From contig JBAIAC010000264.1 of the NCBI GenBank assembly GCA_037349315.1, positions 124,001 to 188,000 of the forward strand: a stretch of DNA of 64,000 nucleotides. The letters are read 5' to 3'. Made by a program: the position numbers and the translations under genes. Every line of letters starts with the position of its first letter. Position 1 is the stretch's first letter. Of the stretch, positions 1 through 11,819 are shown piece after piece. Source of the stretch: Chelydra serpentina (Eukaryota; Chordata; Testudines; Chelydridae). A model generated the notes under the pieces. The model saw only the letters and a list, made by a program, of their open reading frames with translations. It did no database searches and was not told where the DNA came from.

Positions 1-1030
1 CTTTCCTAATGCACCCAATTGTAATATGTTCCCCTCGAGTAGCGCCGTATATACACTGGCCAGGTCTGAAGTTGAAAAAAACATAGCAATCGCATTTGGT
101 TCCCTCTTCTTTTATATATAGATCACAACCTAACCACTAGATGGTGAACCCGCCCCATGCCTCCTCTCAACATCCTTATCATTAGTAATAATAATGCCAA
201 GCAGGACTCACCACCATTCTCCAGGGGTGTTTCTTGCTGGTTTTTGTAGCACTGACAGTGGTCTCGGCTGCCAGAACCAGGCTCCCTGCCCGTCTCACTC
301 CCCCATGGCTGCAGCTGCATCAGCCACCAACCAGCAGTTATGTTCCTCTGGTGAGGATATGGGCAGAGACTCTGCAAGCAGGGAGGCTACACTCTGGGAG
401 TACTGACCCCCCGGTCAGACAGATCCCCTTCCTGATCCCAGCCCTTCAGCGCATCCCCAGGGCACACACCCCGTCCACTTGCCCGGCCACACAGAGCCTG
501 TGCAGGGAAAGCAGATGGGGCTGCACTCAAGGGCTTGAGCATGACCCCATCCGCTTTCCCTGCACAGCACTGAGGGGCCAGGGGCCAGAGGGGAGTGGAA
601 AGATGCACCCATGTGTGGTGGCTCTCTGCTGCTGAAATACAGGAGAAAAGGCGTCCTGTGCTGATCGCGAATGGGACAGGCAGTTTCTATTTGAATAAGG
701 GACGTTCCTTGCAATGCGGGACTGTTGGCAACCCTAACTAGTGTTGATACCACTGGAGCTTCCGGGATAGAAGAAATGAGCAGCCGGCACAACTCCACCG
801 GCCTGAATAGTGTGACGTTCCCGCCCTGTGCACTTAACACCCACCCCCACAAGTCTTCTGTCTCGGGATAGTCCCTGCCCATTTCAATGGCTGTGGGTTG
901 GCTCACCTGACCACTCTGTTGCTGTGCTCACACAAAACCTCCCCACAACGTAAACACACTATAACAGAGACAGCGAGCAACAAACAACGGGAGTTATTCA
1001 CGCTTTACGGTCTCGTTGGAGAGCGAGGCT
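1..1030. other. Gene-free flank upstream of the MHC class I-like gene
   Basis: No exon with credible splice sites or a recognisable product was found. Short open frames occur on both strands but overlap one another and lack any family signature. A short imperfect inverted repeat (AGCAGATGGGG at 512-522 against CCCCATCCGCT at 545-555) is the only local structure noted. Confidence 0.5.
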
Positions 1031-1075
1031 TCCTGTGACGCAGCGAGCAGTGCTGGGGAGGGACGGTTGGTTTGT
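1031..1075 (+). promoter_or_regulatory. Possible X2/Y-like elements of an MHC-type promoter
   Basis: TGACGCAG at 1036-1043 resembles the X2 (CRE-like) box of MHC promoters. About 22 bp downstream, GGTTGG at 1065-1070 is an imperfect inverted CCAAT (Y-like) motif. The order and spacing fit the S-X-Y module bound by RFX/CREB/NF-Y with NLRC5 or CIITA. The X1 half is not convincing and the Y box is imperfect, so this is a weak inference from position about 170-200 bp upstream of the start codon. Confidence 0.25.
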
Positions 1076-1243
1076 CTCTGTTGAACTTGGCTCAGCTTGT
1101 GGGTCTGGGTTTCCCCTCCGGTGTTTCCTGTCAGAGCAGCAGAGAGCTCAGCACAGGGAGGGGCGGCTGTGACCTGTCCAGATCTCTGGGTCCTGGCCCC
1201 AGACACCACCCTGTAGAGCTGCAGCTCCGTCCCCTCAAGGGCG

Positions 1244-4200
1244 ATGGCTCCTTGGCCCAAACCTGCCTTGGTCTCCTTCTGGCTCCTGTCTCTCTGCTCA
1301 GTCACCCTGGCTGGTAAGTGACCCCTGTTCAGCTGGATGCCTCAGTCCCATTCCCATCCCAGTCATTTCCCCCCAGGGCTGGTGCTGGGGTTCCCTTGAG
1401 TTGGTGTCCTACATGCCTAGGTCCCATTCCCATCCCAGTCTCTCTCTTTCCTACAGGGGTTCACCATATCTCCTATCTCCAGCTCATCTCCCCTCAGGTG
1501 GCCTCTGGTCTGCCCAAGCGACTACAAGTGATGAGGGTGAATGACCTGGTGCTCTCAGTCTATGACAGCAACACACGCAGGCAAGCTCCCCGCAATGGGT
1601 ACATCCCAGGGAACCAGGACAGCCAGCAGTTCTGGAATGCACGCAGGGCTGGGTGCCTGGCCTGGGACTTCTGGGTGGAGACCGAGTACCAGGGCCTGGT
1701 GCGGGAGATGAATGCCAGCTCCCCAAAGGCGGGTGAGTTCCCATCCCCCAGGACTGAGCTTGGCTCAGGAAGGGAATAGTTGGGCAGCTCAAAGGAGGTG
1801 GGAGGGAACTGAGGGAGGGGACACAAGAGGGGAGTGACTTCCCTGATACATAGTGGTTAGAGTCAGGGAGGGAGGCTGGGATCCAGGACTTCTCAGTTCT
1901 ATTCCCAGCTCTGGGAGAGGAGTGGGGTCTGGTGGATTGCGGGGTGGGGAGCGCTGGGAGTCAGGACTCCTGAGTTCTATGCATGGGAAAATTTCTCCCC
2001 CACTCTGCCCCCTGGTGGCAGCTCCCTGCTCAGTTGCTCACTCAGCCATTCTGCCCCCAGAGCCCTACTACATGCAGGTCCTGAAGGCCTGTGAGCTGGA
2101 CGATGCCACCGGTGCTGTCCGAGCTGTCACCAGATATTCTCTCAATGGGGAGGATGTGCTGCGGTACCAGTCTGACCAGAACCGCTGGTTCTCGGTGCAC
2201 CCGGCAGCCTGGCGAGTGGCGGAGCGCTGGAACCGCGAAGGGGAGACTTCTGCTGTGCTGAACCACCTCCCACTGCAGCAATGCAGGTTCTGGATGGAGA
2301 GGTCTGTGCCATTCACCACTCAGAAGACAGGTGATAGCTCTGCCAATGCCCCTCGGTCTCGACCTGCAGCCCCCGGCTATCCCATTCCCTGTGACTAATA
2401 ACCCTTCCTCACCCTCCCCTCAGCCCAGCCCTCTGTGCATGTGGTCTTCATCCCAGGGACCCGGGATCGCCCGCGCCGCCTCGTCTGCCACGTGACGGGG
2501 TTCTATCCCCGCGACATCGAGGTGACCTGGGAGCGGGGGGGCCAGTTGGCCCTGGGGGAGCAGCTGACCAGTGGGATCCGACCAAACGGGGACCCCACCT
2601 TCCAGATCCAGGTGTCCATCGAGCTGGGGCAGGAGGGGGTCAGCCCCACAGAGCACGTGTGTGTGGTGAGACACAGCAGCCTGGGGGACACCCCCCTGAG
2701 AGTGACCTGGGGTGAGTACTGGGGGGGGGGCAGAACAGGTGGAGCAGTGGGGAGAAGCTAGGAATGGGGCACCTCCTACTGAGGGGAGAGATGGAAACAA
2801 GGGTTGGGGGAAAAGGGAGTCAGGAAGTGCCGAGGGACCATTTTGGGGGGTACCAGGATATGGGTAGCCAGAGAGAGGGTAGGGGTAAGTAGAGAAGTGT
2901 TTTGGGATGTTCAAAGGGGAGTGGCAGCCAGAGGAGCTGTCATAAATATAAAGGGAAGGGTAACAACCTTTATGTATGCAGTAACATAAAATCCCTCCTG
3001 GCCAGAGGTACAGAATCATTTACCTGTAAGGGGTTAAGAAGCTCAAATAACATAGTTGGCACCTGACCAAAAGGACCAATGGGGAAAGAAGATACTTTCA
3101 AATCTTGGGAGGGGGGGGTTTGTTTGTGCTCTTTGTTGTGTTCTCTCTGGGACAGAGAGGGACCAGGGCAGGAAAAAACATCTCCTAAAACCATACCTGA
3201 AACGAGCCTCTAAAATTACAAAAATTGTAAGTAAAGCAAGGAAATGCGTTAGATTATCTTTTGTTTTAGCTTGTGAATTTTCCCTATGCTAAGAGGGAGG
3301 TTTATTCCTGTTTTTATAACTTTGAAGTTGAGTCTAGAGGGAAATCCTCTGTGTTTTAAATCTTTTTATTACCCTGTAAAGTTACCTTCCATCCTGATTT
3401 TGCAGGTGTGATTCTTTTTTTTTTAAATAAAATTCTTCCATCGGGGTTCCCTCCCCACTATGGACTCTGGGGTACAGATGTGGGGACCCGTATCAAAGAT
3501 CCCCTAAGCTTATTTCTACCAGCTTAGGTTAAAAACTTCCCCAAGGCACAAATTCCTTCCCTTGTCCTTGGACGGTATTGCTGCCACCAACAAGTGATTT
3601 AAACAAACGTTCAGGGAGGGGCCACTTGGATTCCTGTCTGCCCCAAAATATCCCCCCCAAACCCCTTCACCCCCTTTCCTGGGTAGGCTTGAGAATAATA
3701 TACTAACCAGTAGGTTACTAAGTGAGCACAGATCAACCCCCTGGGTTTTTAAGACACTGCAAATCAATCAGTCAAATATTTATGACAGGAGCACAATGCA
3801 GGGCTCAGAGGTGAGGGGAAAGCACAGTGGGGGGGGGGTGGGGGTTGGGCAGCTGGAACATCATGGAGGGGATGCAGAGAAGGGGTTCTAGGAGAGCACA
3901 GAGGGGAGGGGAAATGAGAGGGGGGCTCACAGACTGGGAGGGGAAGGCAGAGAAGGGGCTGTCTAGATGCAGGGCAGACACATGGGGGATGGGTGGCTGG
4001 CAGGGCCAGTTCAACCGGGGGGTAGAGGCACTAGCCCAGAGATATCAGACAGGGGCAGGGGCAGGACCCAGGGGAAGTGAGAGGCAAAAGGGCTTTGGGG
4101 CGCCATGGCTCAGTTTGTCTTGGGGTGTTTCCAGATTCCCAGGCCACAGGCCAGCCTGGTATCCTGGTGATTGTTCCTGTCTGCATCCTCGTGGCGCTGG

Positions 4201-4696
4201 GAATCGGGGCCCTGGGCTGGTACCTGAGGAGGAGGACAGGTGAGTGATGCTGCCCCCTTCCCTGCCACACAGCATTCCTAGAGCCACACTGGGGTCAGCT
4301 CTGGCTGGTGGGGGAGAGCGCCCCCTGCTGAGCCCCCACCCTGCAGCACTTGGTCTCCCAGACACATACCAAGCCAGCCTGGCCCTGCTTAGCAGGAGAT
4401 CCCAGGGGCCCCGTGCTGAGCCCTGGCTGGATAAAGGGGGAGTGGCTTTGGGAAGCTGCCCCCCAGCTGTGATCCCCATTGTCCCCGCCCCCCCCCCACA
4501 CACACACACCCGCTCCCAGGGAGCGAGGTCCCCAGATGAGTCAATTGTTGCTTGTGCTTCCCCTGCAGGGGCCCAGAAGGGGCCATATTACCCGGCACAG
4601 ACACAGCCAGAGACTGTCGACTCTGCTCCAGCCACCGCTAGGCCAGCAGGAGGCTCCTCGTCCACAGCATCTTCTCTTCCAGAGGCCACTGAATGA
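1244..4696 (+). CDS. MHC class I-like heavy chain, complete, six exons, non-classical
   Basis: Coding exons are 1244-1313, 1457-1732, 2061-2330, 2424-2711, 4135-4239 and 4569-4696. All introns are GT-AG and phase 1, summing to 1137 nt (378 aa plus TGA). Exon 1 is a signal peptide ending SVTLAG. Exon 2 is alpha1, with Tyr at position 7, a YDS motif, GLP and an NAS glycosylation sequon at the canonical N86. Exon 3 is alpha2, with the Cys101/Cys164 pair (ACEL, QQC). Exon 4 is the Ig-like alpha3 (VCHVTGFYP, CVVRHSSL). Exon 5 encodes a membrane helix (ILVIVPVCILVALGIGAL) followed by basic LRRRT. Exon 6 is a 42-residue tail rich in Ser, Thr and Pro. Exon order and phases are those of class I genes. 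Anchor residues differ from classical molecules (E84, V143, R146, L159, S171), so a non-classical role is likely. The alpha2 SLNGED stretch and alpha3 RHSSL recall FcRn and CD1, but I cannot assign either. Confidence 0.9.
2937..3790. repeat. Interspersed repeat (LTR-like) inside class I-like intron 4
   Basis: The long intron between the alpha3 and membrane exons holds an A/T-rich block starting GTCATAAATATAAAGGG, with phrases (CCTCCTGGCCAGAGG, CACCTGACCAAAAGGACCAATGGG) also found in diverged form in the repeats at 35640-36200 and 53905-54408. It has poly-T and poly-C tracts and no coding potential. I class it as a turtle interspersed repeat, probably LTR-derived; the boundaries are approximate. 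Confidence 0.5.
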
Positions 4697-4820
4697 CCAG
4701 ACACAGAGCCGGCGGTGCAATGGCCATCACCACAGACCATCCCTGGCAAAGGGGAGGTGCAGGAGGTGCGGGGGGTGGGCAACGGATAAGGTCCAAATCC
4801 CTGAAGTACAGGGTGGGGTG

Positions 4821-5858
4821 TGTGATGTTGCACTCCACATGTCTTATGGAAATGAATATGATGTTAATGGAATATGCTTTATGCAAATGGTCCCTTGTGT
4901 GGTGGCCTTAGGGAGCTTGTAATCTCCTAAGTGTGTTCATTCTATTTGTTGGCATGTAGTTTTTCTATATCTGGAGTTAGGAGAATAAGATATGAATTTG
5001 TATCACTGCTGTCGTCACACCAGTGAGGGCCGTCAGTGGGGCATTAGGAACTTGATGGCTCCCACTGACTCGGACAATTGGTTGTAAATGATTTATTTAC
5101 CTGCACGCCTTCCTGTGTACGTGTGGGCCAGCCCAGGAAGAATGGAGACTACAGGTCTTACAGTGACATGTGACCATGTCACATGATACTGGAATCCATC
5201 TTAGTCCTTGTACTTTTCCATTGATGAGGCGGGGATGTGGACCAAACACAGACAAAAGATTCCTGCCTTGTGCCAAAGCTATAAAAAGGGGTGGAGCAGG
5301 ACCAAGAGGGCTGCCAGTCAATAGAAAACTTCTGCTTACCACCTGAGATGTTTGCTGGATCCTACAAAGACAGTACCAGGGGAAAGGATTGGGCCCAGAC
5401 TAGGAAGGAGTCTAGTCTGTGAAAGAAGCTTATTGGAACATCTCTGAGGGTGAGGTATTACCTGTAATCAGTTTCTTAATGTATTGGGCTTAGACTTGCG
5501 TGTTTTGGCTGTATTTTGCTTTGTGACTCACTTTGTTCTGTCTGTTATTACTTGAAACCTAAATCTGTTATTACTTGAAACCCAAATCCTACTTTTTATA
5601 TTTAATAAAATCACTTTCGTTTATTAATAAACCCAGAGTAAGTGATTAATACCTGGGGGAGCAAACAGCTGTGCATATCTCTCTATCAGTGATATAGAGG
5701 GCAAACAATTTAAGCTTTATACAGAGTAAAATGGATTTAATTGGGGTTTGGCTCCCATAGGGAACTGCATGTTTGGGTGCTGGAGACAGATAGCCTGCTG
5801 AGCTGTTTTCAGTTAAGTCTGTACCTATGGGGGCATGGCCCAGACCCTGGGCCTGTGT
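4821..5858 (+). repeat. LTR-like interspersed repeat downstream of the class I-like gene
   Basis: The block begins near TGTGATGTTGCACTCCACAT, has AATAAA-type signals around 5600-5635, and ends in a segment (GCAAACAGCTGTGCATATC) matched by the related repeat at 33590-34160. No open frame of note. Family assignment rests on recognition of a common turtle repeat and on the second copy within this window. Confidence 0.5.
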
Positions 5859-5981
5859 TAGGGTGACCAGACAGCCAGTGTGAAAAATCGGGATGGGGGT
5901 GGGGGGTAATAGGAGCCTATATAAGAAAAAGACCCAAAAATCGGGACTGTCCCTATAAAATCGGGACATCTGGTGACCCTA
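5859..5981. mobile_element. hAT-like MITE (TAGGGTGACCAGA family)
   Basis: A 123-bp element starts TAGGGTGACCAGACAGCC and ends ACATCTGGTGACCCTA, so the ends are inverted repeats of one another. The interior ATCGGGACTGTCCCTATAAA is a hallmark of this family. A second, shorter copy with perfect 8-bp target duplication lies at 27781-27884. The target duplication is unclear here. Confidence 0.75.
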
Positions 5982-6214
5982 GTGTATTGCAGCAGGGCCC
6001 TCCTTACCTTATTGTTGGGCCATACCCTGAATTGCAATCTTTCTGCCTGGTCCCCCACCCTGGAGCATGGCTCCTCTATTTTTGGGTCTGCCAGTTTGCT
6101 ACTTACCAGTAGAAAGGTCTTCACTGAAACATTCCAAAAAGGAACCATGTCTCATGACATGAGAACTGCTTTAATTCATTACTTAAATACTAAAGAGGAA
6201 TAAAGATGACTTCA

Positions 6215-6700
6215 ACTGTGGTGACTTCCACTCCATATTTCTATTGAACACATATTGCAAAATAATTGCAAAAATTTTAGCAACACAACTGAACACGATT
6301 ATCCCATGAATTATACACACAGATGAGGTTGGTTTCATTAAAGGAAGATAGGCTGCTGATAATATGAGAAAAATCGCTCACTTGATCCAACAAACACAGA
6401 TGTCGGACGTACCCGCCATAGATTTAGCTCTAGATGCAAAGAAAGCATTTGATAGGGTTGAGTGGCCTTATCTAATGGCAGTCCTTAAAAAATACAGACT
6501 GGCAGCATTTTCCATATTCCTGAATTGGGTCAATGTCTTACAGAACTCTCCCTGCACTTCACTCCAACTAACGGGAATTATTTCTCCCACTTTTCTGCTA
6601 AAAAGAGCACCAAGACAAGGCTGTCCCCTCTCACTCCTCCTTTTTAATCTCACTCTTAAACCACTGGCAAGCTACATACATCAGCAATCAGCAGCCTGAA
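6215..6700 (+). mobile_element. L1-like LINE reverse transcriptase fragment
   Basis: The translated region shows RT hallmarks: LDAKKAFDRVEW (finger/palm block) and RAPRQGCPLSLLLFNL. Upstream, in another frame, it resembles the IIP-IIHTDEVGFIKGR block of L1 elements. It is 5'- and 3'-truncated with frame breaks, so it is a dead copy. The KAFD-VEW and QGCPLS-LLFN spelling favours L1 over CR1. Confidence 0.75.
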
Positions 6701-8204
6701 TTCTGCTTTGGGATCATTTTGGGATCAAACCTGCTGCCAAAATGCAAAATATTTGTCAAGCCTGAATACAGAATCGATTTTGCAGCATTCCCCAAGTTGT
6801 TTGCATTGAATTTCCTTGGTTTTCTCCTTGGTTTGGGGGTCCATAGAAGGGTAAAAAATGGAGGCAAAAGAAGGAAAGCAGGAGGGAGGTGCGATGTGCC
6901 TAGGAGATGGAGTCTCTGTGGAGATGATGGTGGGAAACTAGAAAAGAACCATGAAAACTGGACTGTAAAAAAAATGAGAAATGAGCTCTAGGACAGGAAC
7001 AAACGAAAGAGGCTTCACAAGCTTCTTGGTCTTCACAGGCCTCGTGGGTCCCATGGGCGTCTCGCTCCTCACGGGCCTTCCAGTCCTGAGGGACCTCAGA
7101 GTCTTCCAGTCTCAGCATCCTCTAGGGCCTGCTGGGACCCATGGGCCACCCACACTCAGCTCCAGGTCTCAGGCCTCACAACCCATGATGAACCATGGCA
7201 CAAGCGGCGACATCAGGGCAGGGTTCAGAGGCCATATTTCTCCTCCCGTGGGCCATACAATCAGCTTACAGCAGTGGGATCCCTGGAAAGGAGCATTTCC
7301 TTGTGGGTGCAGCAGGGAGGGCGGGATCCCAGCCCAGTTCCCTTTGCACAAGCCCACCCTGCCTGCCTTGGCAAGCAAAGGGGCCCCTCCCACTCCCCTG
7401 AAATCAACTGTCCTCTTTCCCATGGCTGCACACCAGGCCCTACAGCGACAAGGCCAGTATCATTTTAACCCCAGTCGGAAGAGGTGCAACTGAGGCTCAG
7501 AGATTGGAGGTGACTTATCCAAGCCCACACTGCGTGGGTCTACACCGCCGAGTGTGTCCAGGCTCGGACATACATTGAAGCCCAATCTGTCCACAAGCAA
7601 AGCCCTCCGACATGGACCTGCGCCACTTCTGGACACTTGGCTTGCGTCCCGCAGACCTTCTTTCTCCCATCTTCCCACTCACCTCTCGTGAGCCAGAAAT
7701 GACCTTCTGGTTCGCAAACAGCCACTCGGTGTTTAGCCCTTTATTTCCATGGGGACTGCTAGACTTCAAACACAGCTCAGCCCAGCGCACTGGAAAACTA
7801 ATGCTGTGCCCCTCCCCCTCCAGCCGCCCACTGGACAGGCACATCAGGATTCTGTTCTGCATGTGGGGTAAAACCAGAAAGATCCGTGACTTTGGCAGAA
7901 GCACAAGTAACCAGCATGTCCATGAAAGCTCAGCAAGTTGTATTGTTTAGGTGGAAAGGGCAAAGCTCAGGGGTGACTCCAGAAAATATATACCCTTCTT
8001 CTGCGGTGCAAAAGGAGGTGAGAGGGAGACCAGATGAAAGTCTCTGGGCAAAGATAAAAGGGACACAACAGGGGCGATGTCATGGTAGGAGGTCTACAAT
8101 AGATCACCACATGAAGGAGAGAAAGTGGAGGAGGGATTTCTGAAACAAAGAACAGCAAAGGGATTGTATCTGCCCAGACATCTGTTGGAAAAGTCATACA
8201 GCAA
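6701..8204. other. Gene-free stretch with one MIR-like fragment
   Basis: No supported exon. Positions about 7480-7550 (GCAACTGAGGCTCAGAGATT, GTGACTTATCCAAGCCCACA) resemble an inverted MIR-type SINE core. The remaining sequence shows nothing I recognise. Confidence 0.4.
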
Positions 8205-8945
8205 AAAACAAGCATAAGAACTGCCATACTGAGCCAGACCAAAGGTCCACCTAGCTCAGTATCCTGTCTTCCGACAGTGGCCAATGCCAGGTGCCCCAGA
8301 GGGAATGAACAGAACAGGTAATCATCAAGTGATTCATCCCCTGTCGCCCATTCCCAGCTTCTGGAAAATAGAGACTAAGGACACCATCCCTGCCCATCCT
8401 GGCAAATAACCATCGTTGGACCTATCCTCCATGAATATATCTAGTTCTTCTTAAAACCCGGTTATATTCTTGGCCTACACAACATACTCTGGAAAGAGTT
8501 TCACAGGTTGACTGTGTGTTGTGTGAAGAAATACTTCCTTTTGTTTGTTTTAAACCTGCTGCCCGTTAATTTCATTTGGTGACCTCTTGTTCTTGTGTTA
8601 TGAGAAGGGGTAAATAACACTTCCTTATTTACTTTCTCCACCCCAGTCATGATTGTATAGACCTCTATCATATCCCCCCTTAGCCATCTCTTTTCCAAGC
8701 TGAAAAGTCCCAATCTTGTTACTCTCTCCTCATACAGAAGCTGTTCCATACCCCTCATCATTTTTGTTGCCCTTTTCTGAACCTTCCCCAATTCCAATAT
8801 ATCTTTTCTGAGATGGGGCAACCACATCTGCACACAGGCTTCAAGATGTGGGCGTACCATGGATTTGTATAGAGGCAACATGATATTTTCTGTCTTATTA
8901 TCTGTCCCTTTCCTAATGATTCCCAACATTCTGTTAGCTTGGGTA
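8205..8945 (-). mobile_element. CR1 LINE 3' portion (RT C-terminus)
   Basis: On the - strand a 142-codon frame carries the thumb/C-terminal part of a CR1 reverse transcriptase (motifs [45 protein letters not shown]). It is followed by the untranslated 3' part ending near 8212 (CATACTGAGCCAGACCAAAG on the + strand). It is 5'-truncated, as CR1 copies usually are. Confidence 0.85.
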
Positions 8946-9519
8946 CACCTGGGACAGGAGAGAGCGGGACACGTGGCTTGTCCACGTGTCTGGTAGAACT
9001 TCTCGGTTCCCTAGCTTCACTGGTGGCTTCAACAAAACTCTGAAGTTCACCATGCTGATGCCGTTTTGGGGTTCATTGAAGGATGGCAATCCTCTTATTT
9101 TCTATTGGACACTTACCAAGGCACACAGATTTCTGGTCTTACTTTCTCTGCTGCTTCTGTCACTAGCCAGTAGATGGCGATGGTGCATCAACATCCTCTG
9201 TCATTCTTCGCTTATCTGAGGCGCTTTATGGTTTAGTCATTTCTAACACTACATTTCTGTATTCAACCAGCCTAGGAATTGGGTCCCCCCCATCCTTTTA
9301 AAGCAATTTATTTTAATTTTTCAAAGTCATACACACATTTGGTGCCTCTGCCTTTCAATATTCGTTTTTCTTCCTGGGCCAGGCAATTCCTATCACTTCC
9401 AAGGGAGCAACAATCAGTTTGAAAGAAAACAAGCACAAGCTTGCATAGTTCCTCTAAGCGTAGTGGACCCGGGGCCAGATTTTAAAAGGTATTTAGGTGC
9501 CTGAAGGTGGAGGGTGATG
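8946..9519. other. Gene-free stretch, nothing recognised
   Basis: No exon, RNA gene or clear repeat could be identified. Confidence 0.35.
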
Positions 9520-9730
9520 GCTAGCTTGGTGCTACTGTGGTGGGAGCCATGGTTTGACTAAGGCTGAGCTCAGGCCTCAGTCCCTTGATCCTTCTCAACT
9601 GCCCCCCTCCCTCGCAGTGTGGGTGTGACCTGGGGAGAGGGACGTGGGTCAGGGTGAGCAGATTCCACCCCTCATCTGTGACAGCACCGCTTCCCCCAGG
9701 CATCCGGATTGAGAGCAGGGGCATAAAGAC
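9520..9730. repeat. Duplicated segment, copy 1 (partner at 26886-27096)
   Basis: This stretch and 26886-27096 align end to end (ACTGTGGTGGGAGCC, TGGATCCTTCTCAA/TTGATCCTTCTCAACTG, GCAGTGTGGGTGTGA, CTGTGACAGC-CCGCTTCCC) with moderate divergence. It has no coding signature. It may mark an older segmental duplication or an unnamed repeat family. Confidence 0.6.
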
Positions 9731-9734
9731 ATAT

Positions 9735-11044
9735 TAGGAAAGTATACCAAATGATCATTATAAATAGCGACAAAGCCAGGTTAGACAGACTAGAGCTTTC
9801 AAATGCAAACCTGTATTGTTAGAGAATTAGCAGTAAATACTAATTGTGTTTATGTGTTTACCTATATCTTGTTAGAGGTTAACAATGCTACCAGAAGGTT
9901 CCTGTCTGTTACTACATTCTATTGAGACAGAGATCAAACAGGAATATTAACACTTAGATGACACTTGGGTGTAAGAATATCATTGCCTATATTTCTCTTT
10001 GAAGTTTGTAGTAAACTGTCTATGAACTGCTTAATGGAGAATTACCTTATGCTGAAGTATGCAACTAATTACGTGTGTACGCATAGGAAATAGGAGGTTT
10101 TGCTTCAAAGCCACAATGATCACCTACTATCACCCAAGGAATACCTGCTGTCAAGAGGCTGTCAATAGCCTTCCAGACATCTTTAAAAAGAACTCTAGGA
10201 CCTGATCCTGTTATCTCAGACCTGCTTAAGCTTTGTCAGGGGAAGTTTGAGTTGCAAGACTGAGGTCTCCAGCCCCCACCTGGATCATCCTGCTATTGGA
10301 CATGAACTGCCTACTTGGACGATAACCTATAGAACTAATTCTGAAAGAACTTTTTGCAACTCTAAGGGCTGGTCCACACTGGTGTGGGGGGTGGTCGAAC
10401 TAAGATACGCAACTTCAGCTACGTGAATAACGTAGCTGAAGTCGAAGTATCTTTGTTCGAACTAAAAAGCACTTACTGCGGGTCCACACGCGGCAGGCAG
10501 GCTCCCCCCGTCGACTCTGCTTACTCCTCGCGTGGAGCAGGAGTACCGGTGTCGATGGCGATCACTTCCGGGATCGATTTATCGCGTCTAGTCGAGACGC
10601 GATAAATCGATCCCAGAAGATCGATTGCTACCCGCCGAATCAGGCGGGTAGTATAGACGTACCCTTAAGCTCAACATCTCTATCATGATATTGACCTAAG
10701 GACTCTATTCATATCTGTATGTGTAACGATCTTTTAACCAATGCGCTCTCTCTTTTCTTTTTTAATAAATCTTAGTGTAGTTAATATGAACTGGATGTAA
10801 ACGTGTATATGGGTTAGATCTGAAATATTCGCGGATGTGGTGGGTGATGTGTCCAATCCTTTGGGATTGGCAGACATTTATATATGATCAACAAGATTTT
10901 GAATAATCCTTCTCATATTTGACATGGCTGGTTGGGTGGGAGCCCAGGCTTGGGGTGCTTTAAGGGAGCTGTGTTTGGCTTCTGGGTAACCAGTGGGGTA
11001 TCGTAGAAGCTATTTTGATGCAGGCTTGGTGAATCTAAGTATTA
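9735..11044 (+). repeat. LTR-like repeat interrupted by a Harbinger-like MITE
   Basis: AT-rich sequence with an AATAAA near 10764, before and after a 300-bp nested insertion at 10366-10665. Phrases such as ATCCTTTGGGATTGGCAGA and GGGTAACCAGTGGGGTAT match a common turtle LTR family as I remember it. Boundaries are approximate. Confidence 0.5.
10366..10665. mobile_element. PIF/Harbinger-like MITE with TAA target duplication
   Basis: A 300-bp element is bounded by TAA at 10363-10365 and 10666-10668. The ends are GGGCTGGTCCACACT and, inverted, AGGGTACGTCTATACT. The interior holds two hairpins: AACTTCAGCTACGT/ACGTAGCTGAAGT near 10410-10440, and a near-perfect palindrome ATCGATTTATCGCGTCT/AGACGCGATAAATCGAT near 10573-10612. 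The 3-bp TWA target fits Harbinger. No transposase is encoded. Confidence 0.7.
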
Positions 11045-11760
11045 GAATAACCACCAGTTTGGAGGATCGTCTGCTCCATTCTTTGCAGTTTGCTCCAATC
11101 GAGAAATCTCAGTATGCCCCCCCCAGGTACTAACATCAGAGTATAAAAGGGGGGTCCCAGAGGAGGTGTCTTTGTCTGGATGAGGGGGGAGTGGAAAGTC
11201 CCCCCCCACACACACTTTGCCGAGCCCATTGTCATAGGCGTACACATGTTCATGGACCTGTAGCACGTATAGGGCACTAATACCGTGCTTTGTGGGCAAT
11301 AAACCTGGCCAAGCATCTTCGCCACTGAACCGAGTTTGGGGTCTTCTTGGGTAGCTTGATTGAAGTCTGCTGTACGGGATACCTGGTCAGAGCCAGTGCA
11401 GCAGACAAAGAGAACACACATGTATCCAACAACTGACAACAGTGGTGACCCCGACCGTTGATCTGGTAAGTAGGTGAATTGTCCTCTGCAGGAATCGTGA
11501 TCTAATATGGCAGAAAGCGATGAGCTAGGGAACTCCCTTATCCCCCCCCTGAAAATCTCCACGGAGTTTGATGAGATATGGATGAGATATGGTTGCCAGC
11601 AAAGGACATCCATATGAATTTAAGAAAGATAGTGGGGAAGAAACATAGAATTGAATCTGTATAGCTAGGGCAGAGATAGTAGCCTTGGAAAATAAGAGTA
11701 AATTCTGATTGGAGAGAAATGTCATGGCAGACTTGACTGGTGGTTTGTTAATTTCTCTGG
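11045..11760 (+). repeat. ERV-type LTR with primer-binding site and leader, unit 1
   Basis: It contains a TATA-like AGTATAAAAGG at about 11140, an AATAAA at 11298 and, after the LTR end, TGGTGACCCCGACCGTTGAT at 11453. That sequence resembles the tRNA-Trp-type primer-binding site of avian retroviruses. A short leader follows (TCTGGTAAGTAGGTGA, AATATGGCAGAAAGC). No viral gene survives. Related pieces at 19310-19830, 26195-26295 and 29290-29770 sit at the same place relative to each protease copy, so it is part of the tandem-duplicated unit. Confidence 0.7.
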
Positions 11761-11819
11761 AACTTCAGTAGCTTTCTGTCCATCATCTTTCCTCTGCAAT
11801 ATCCAGCTGTCTCTCTTCT

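Noticed and set aside
3827..4243. 138-codon frame across the class I-like intron 4 and exon 5
   Set aside because: It includes the membrane exon out of its proper frame; the splice-supported frame gives the membrane helix instead.
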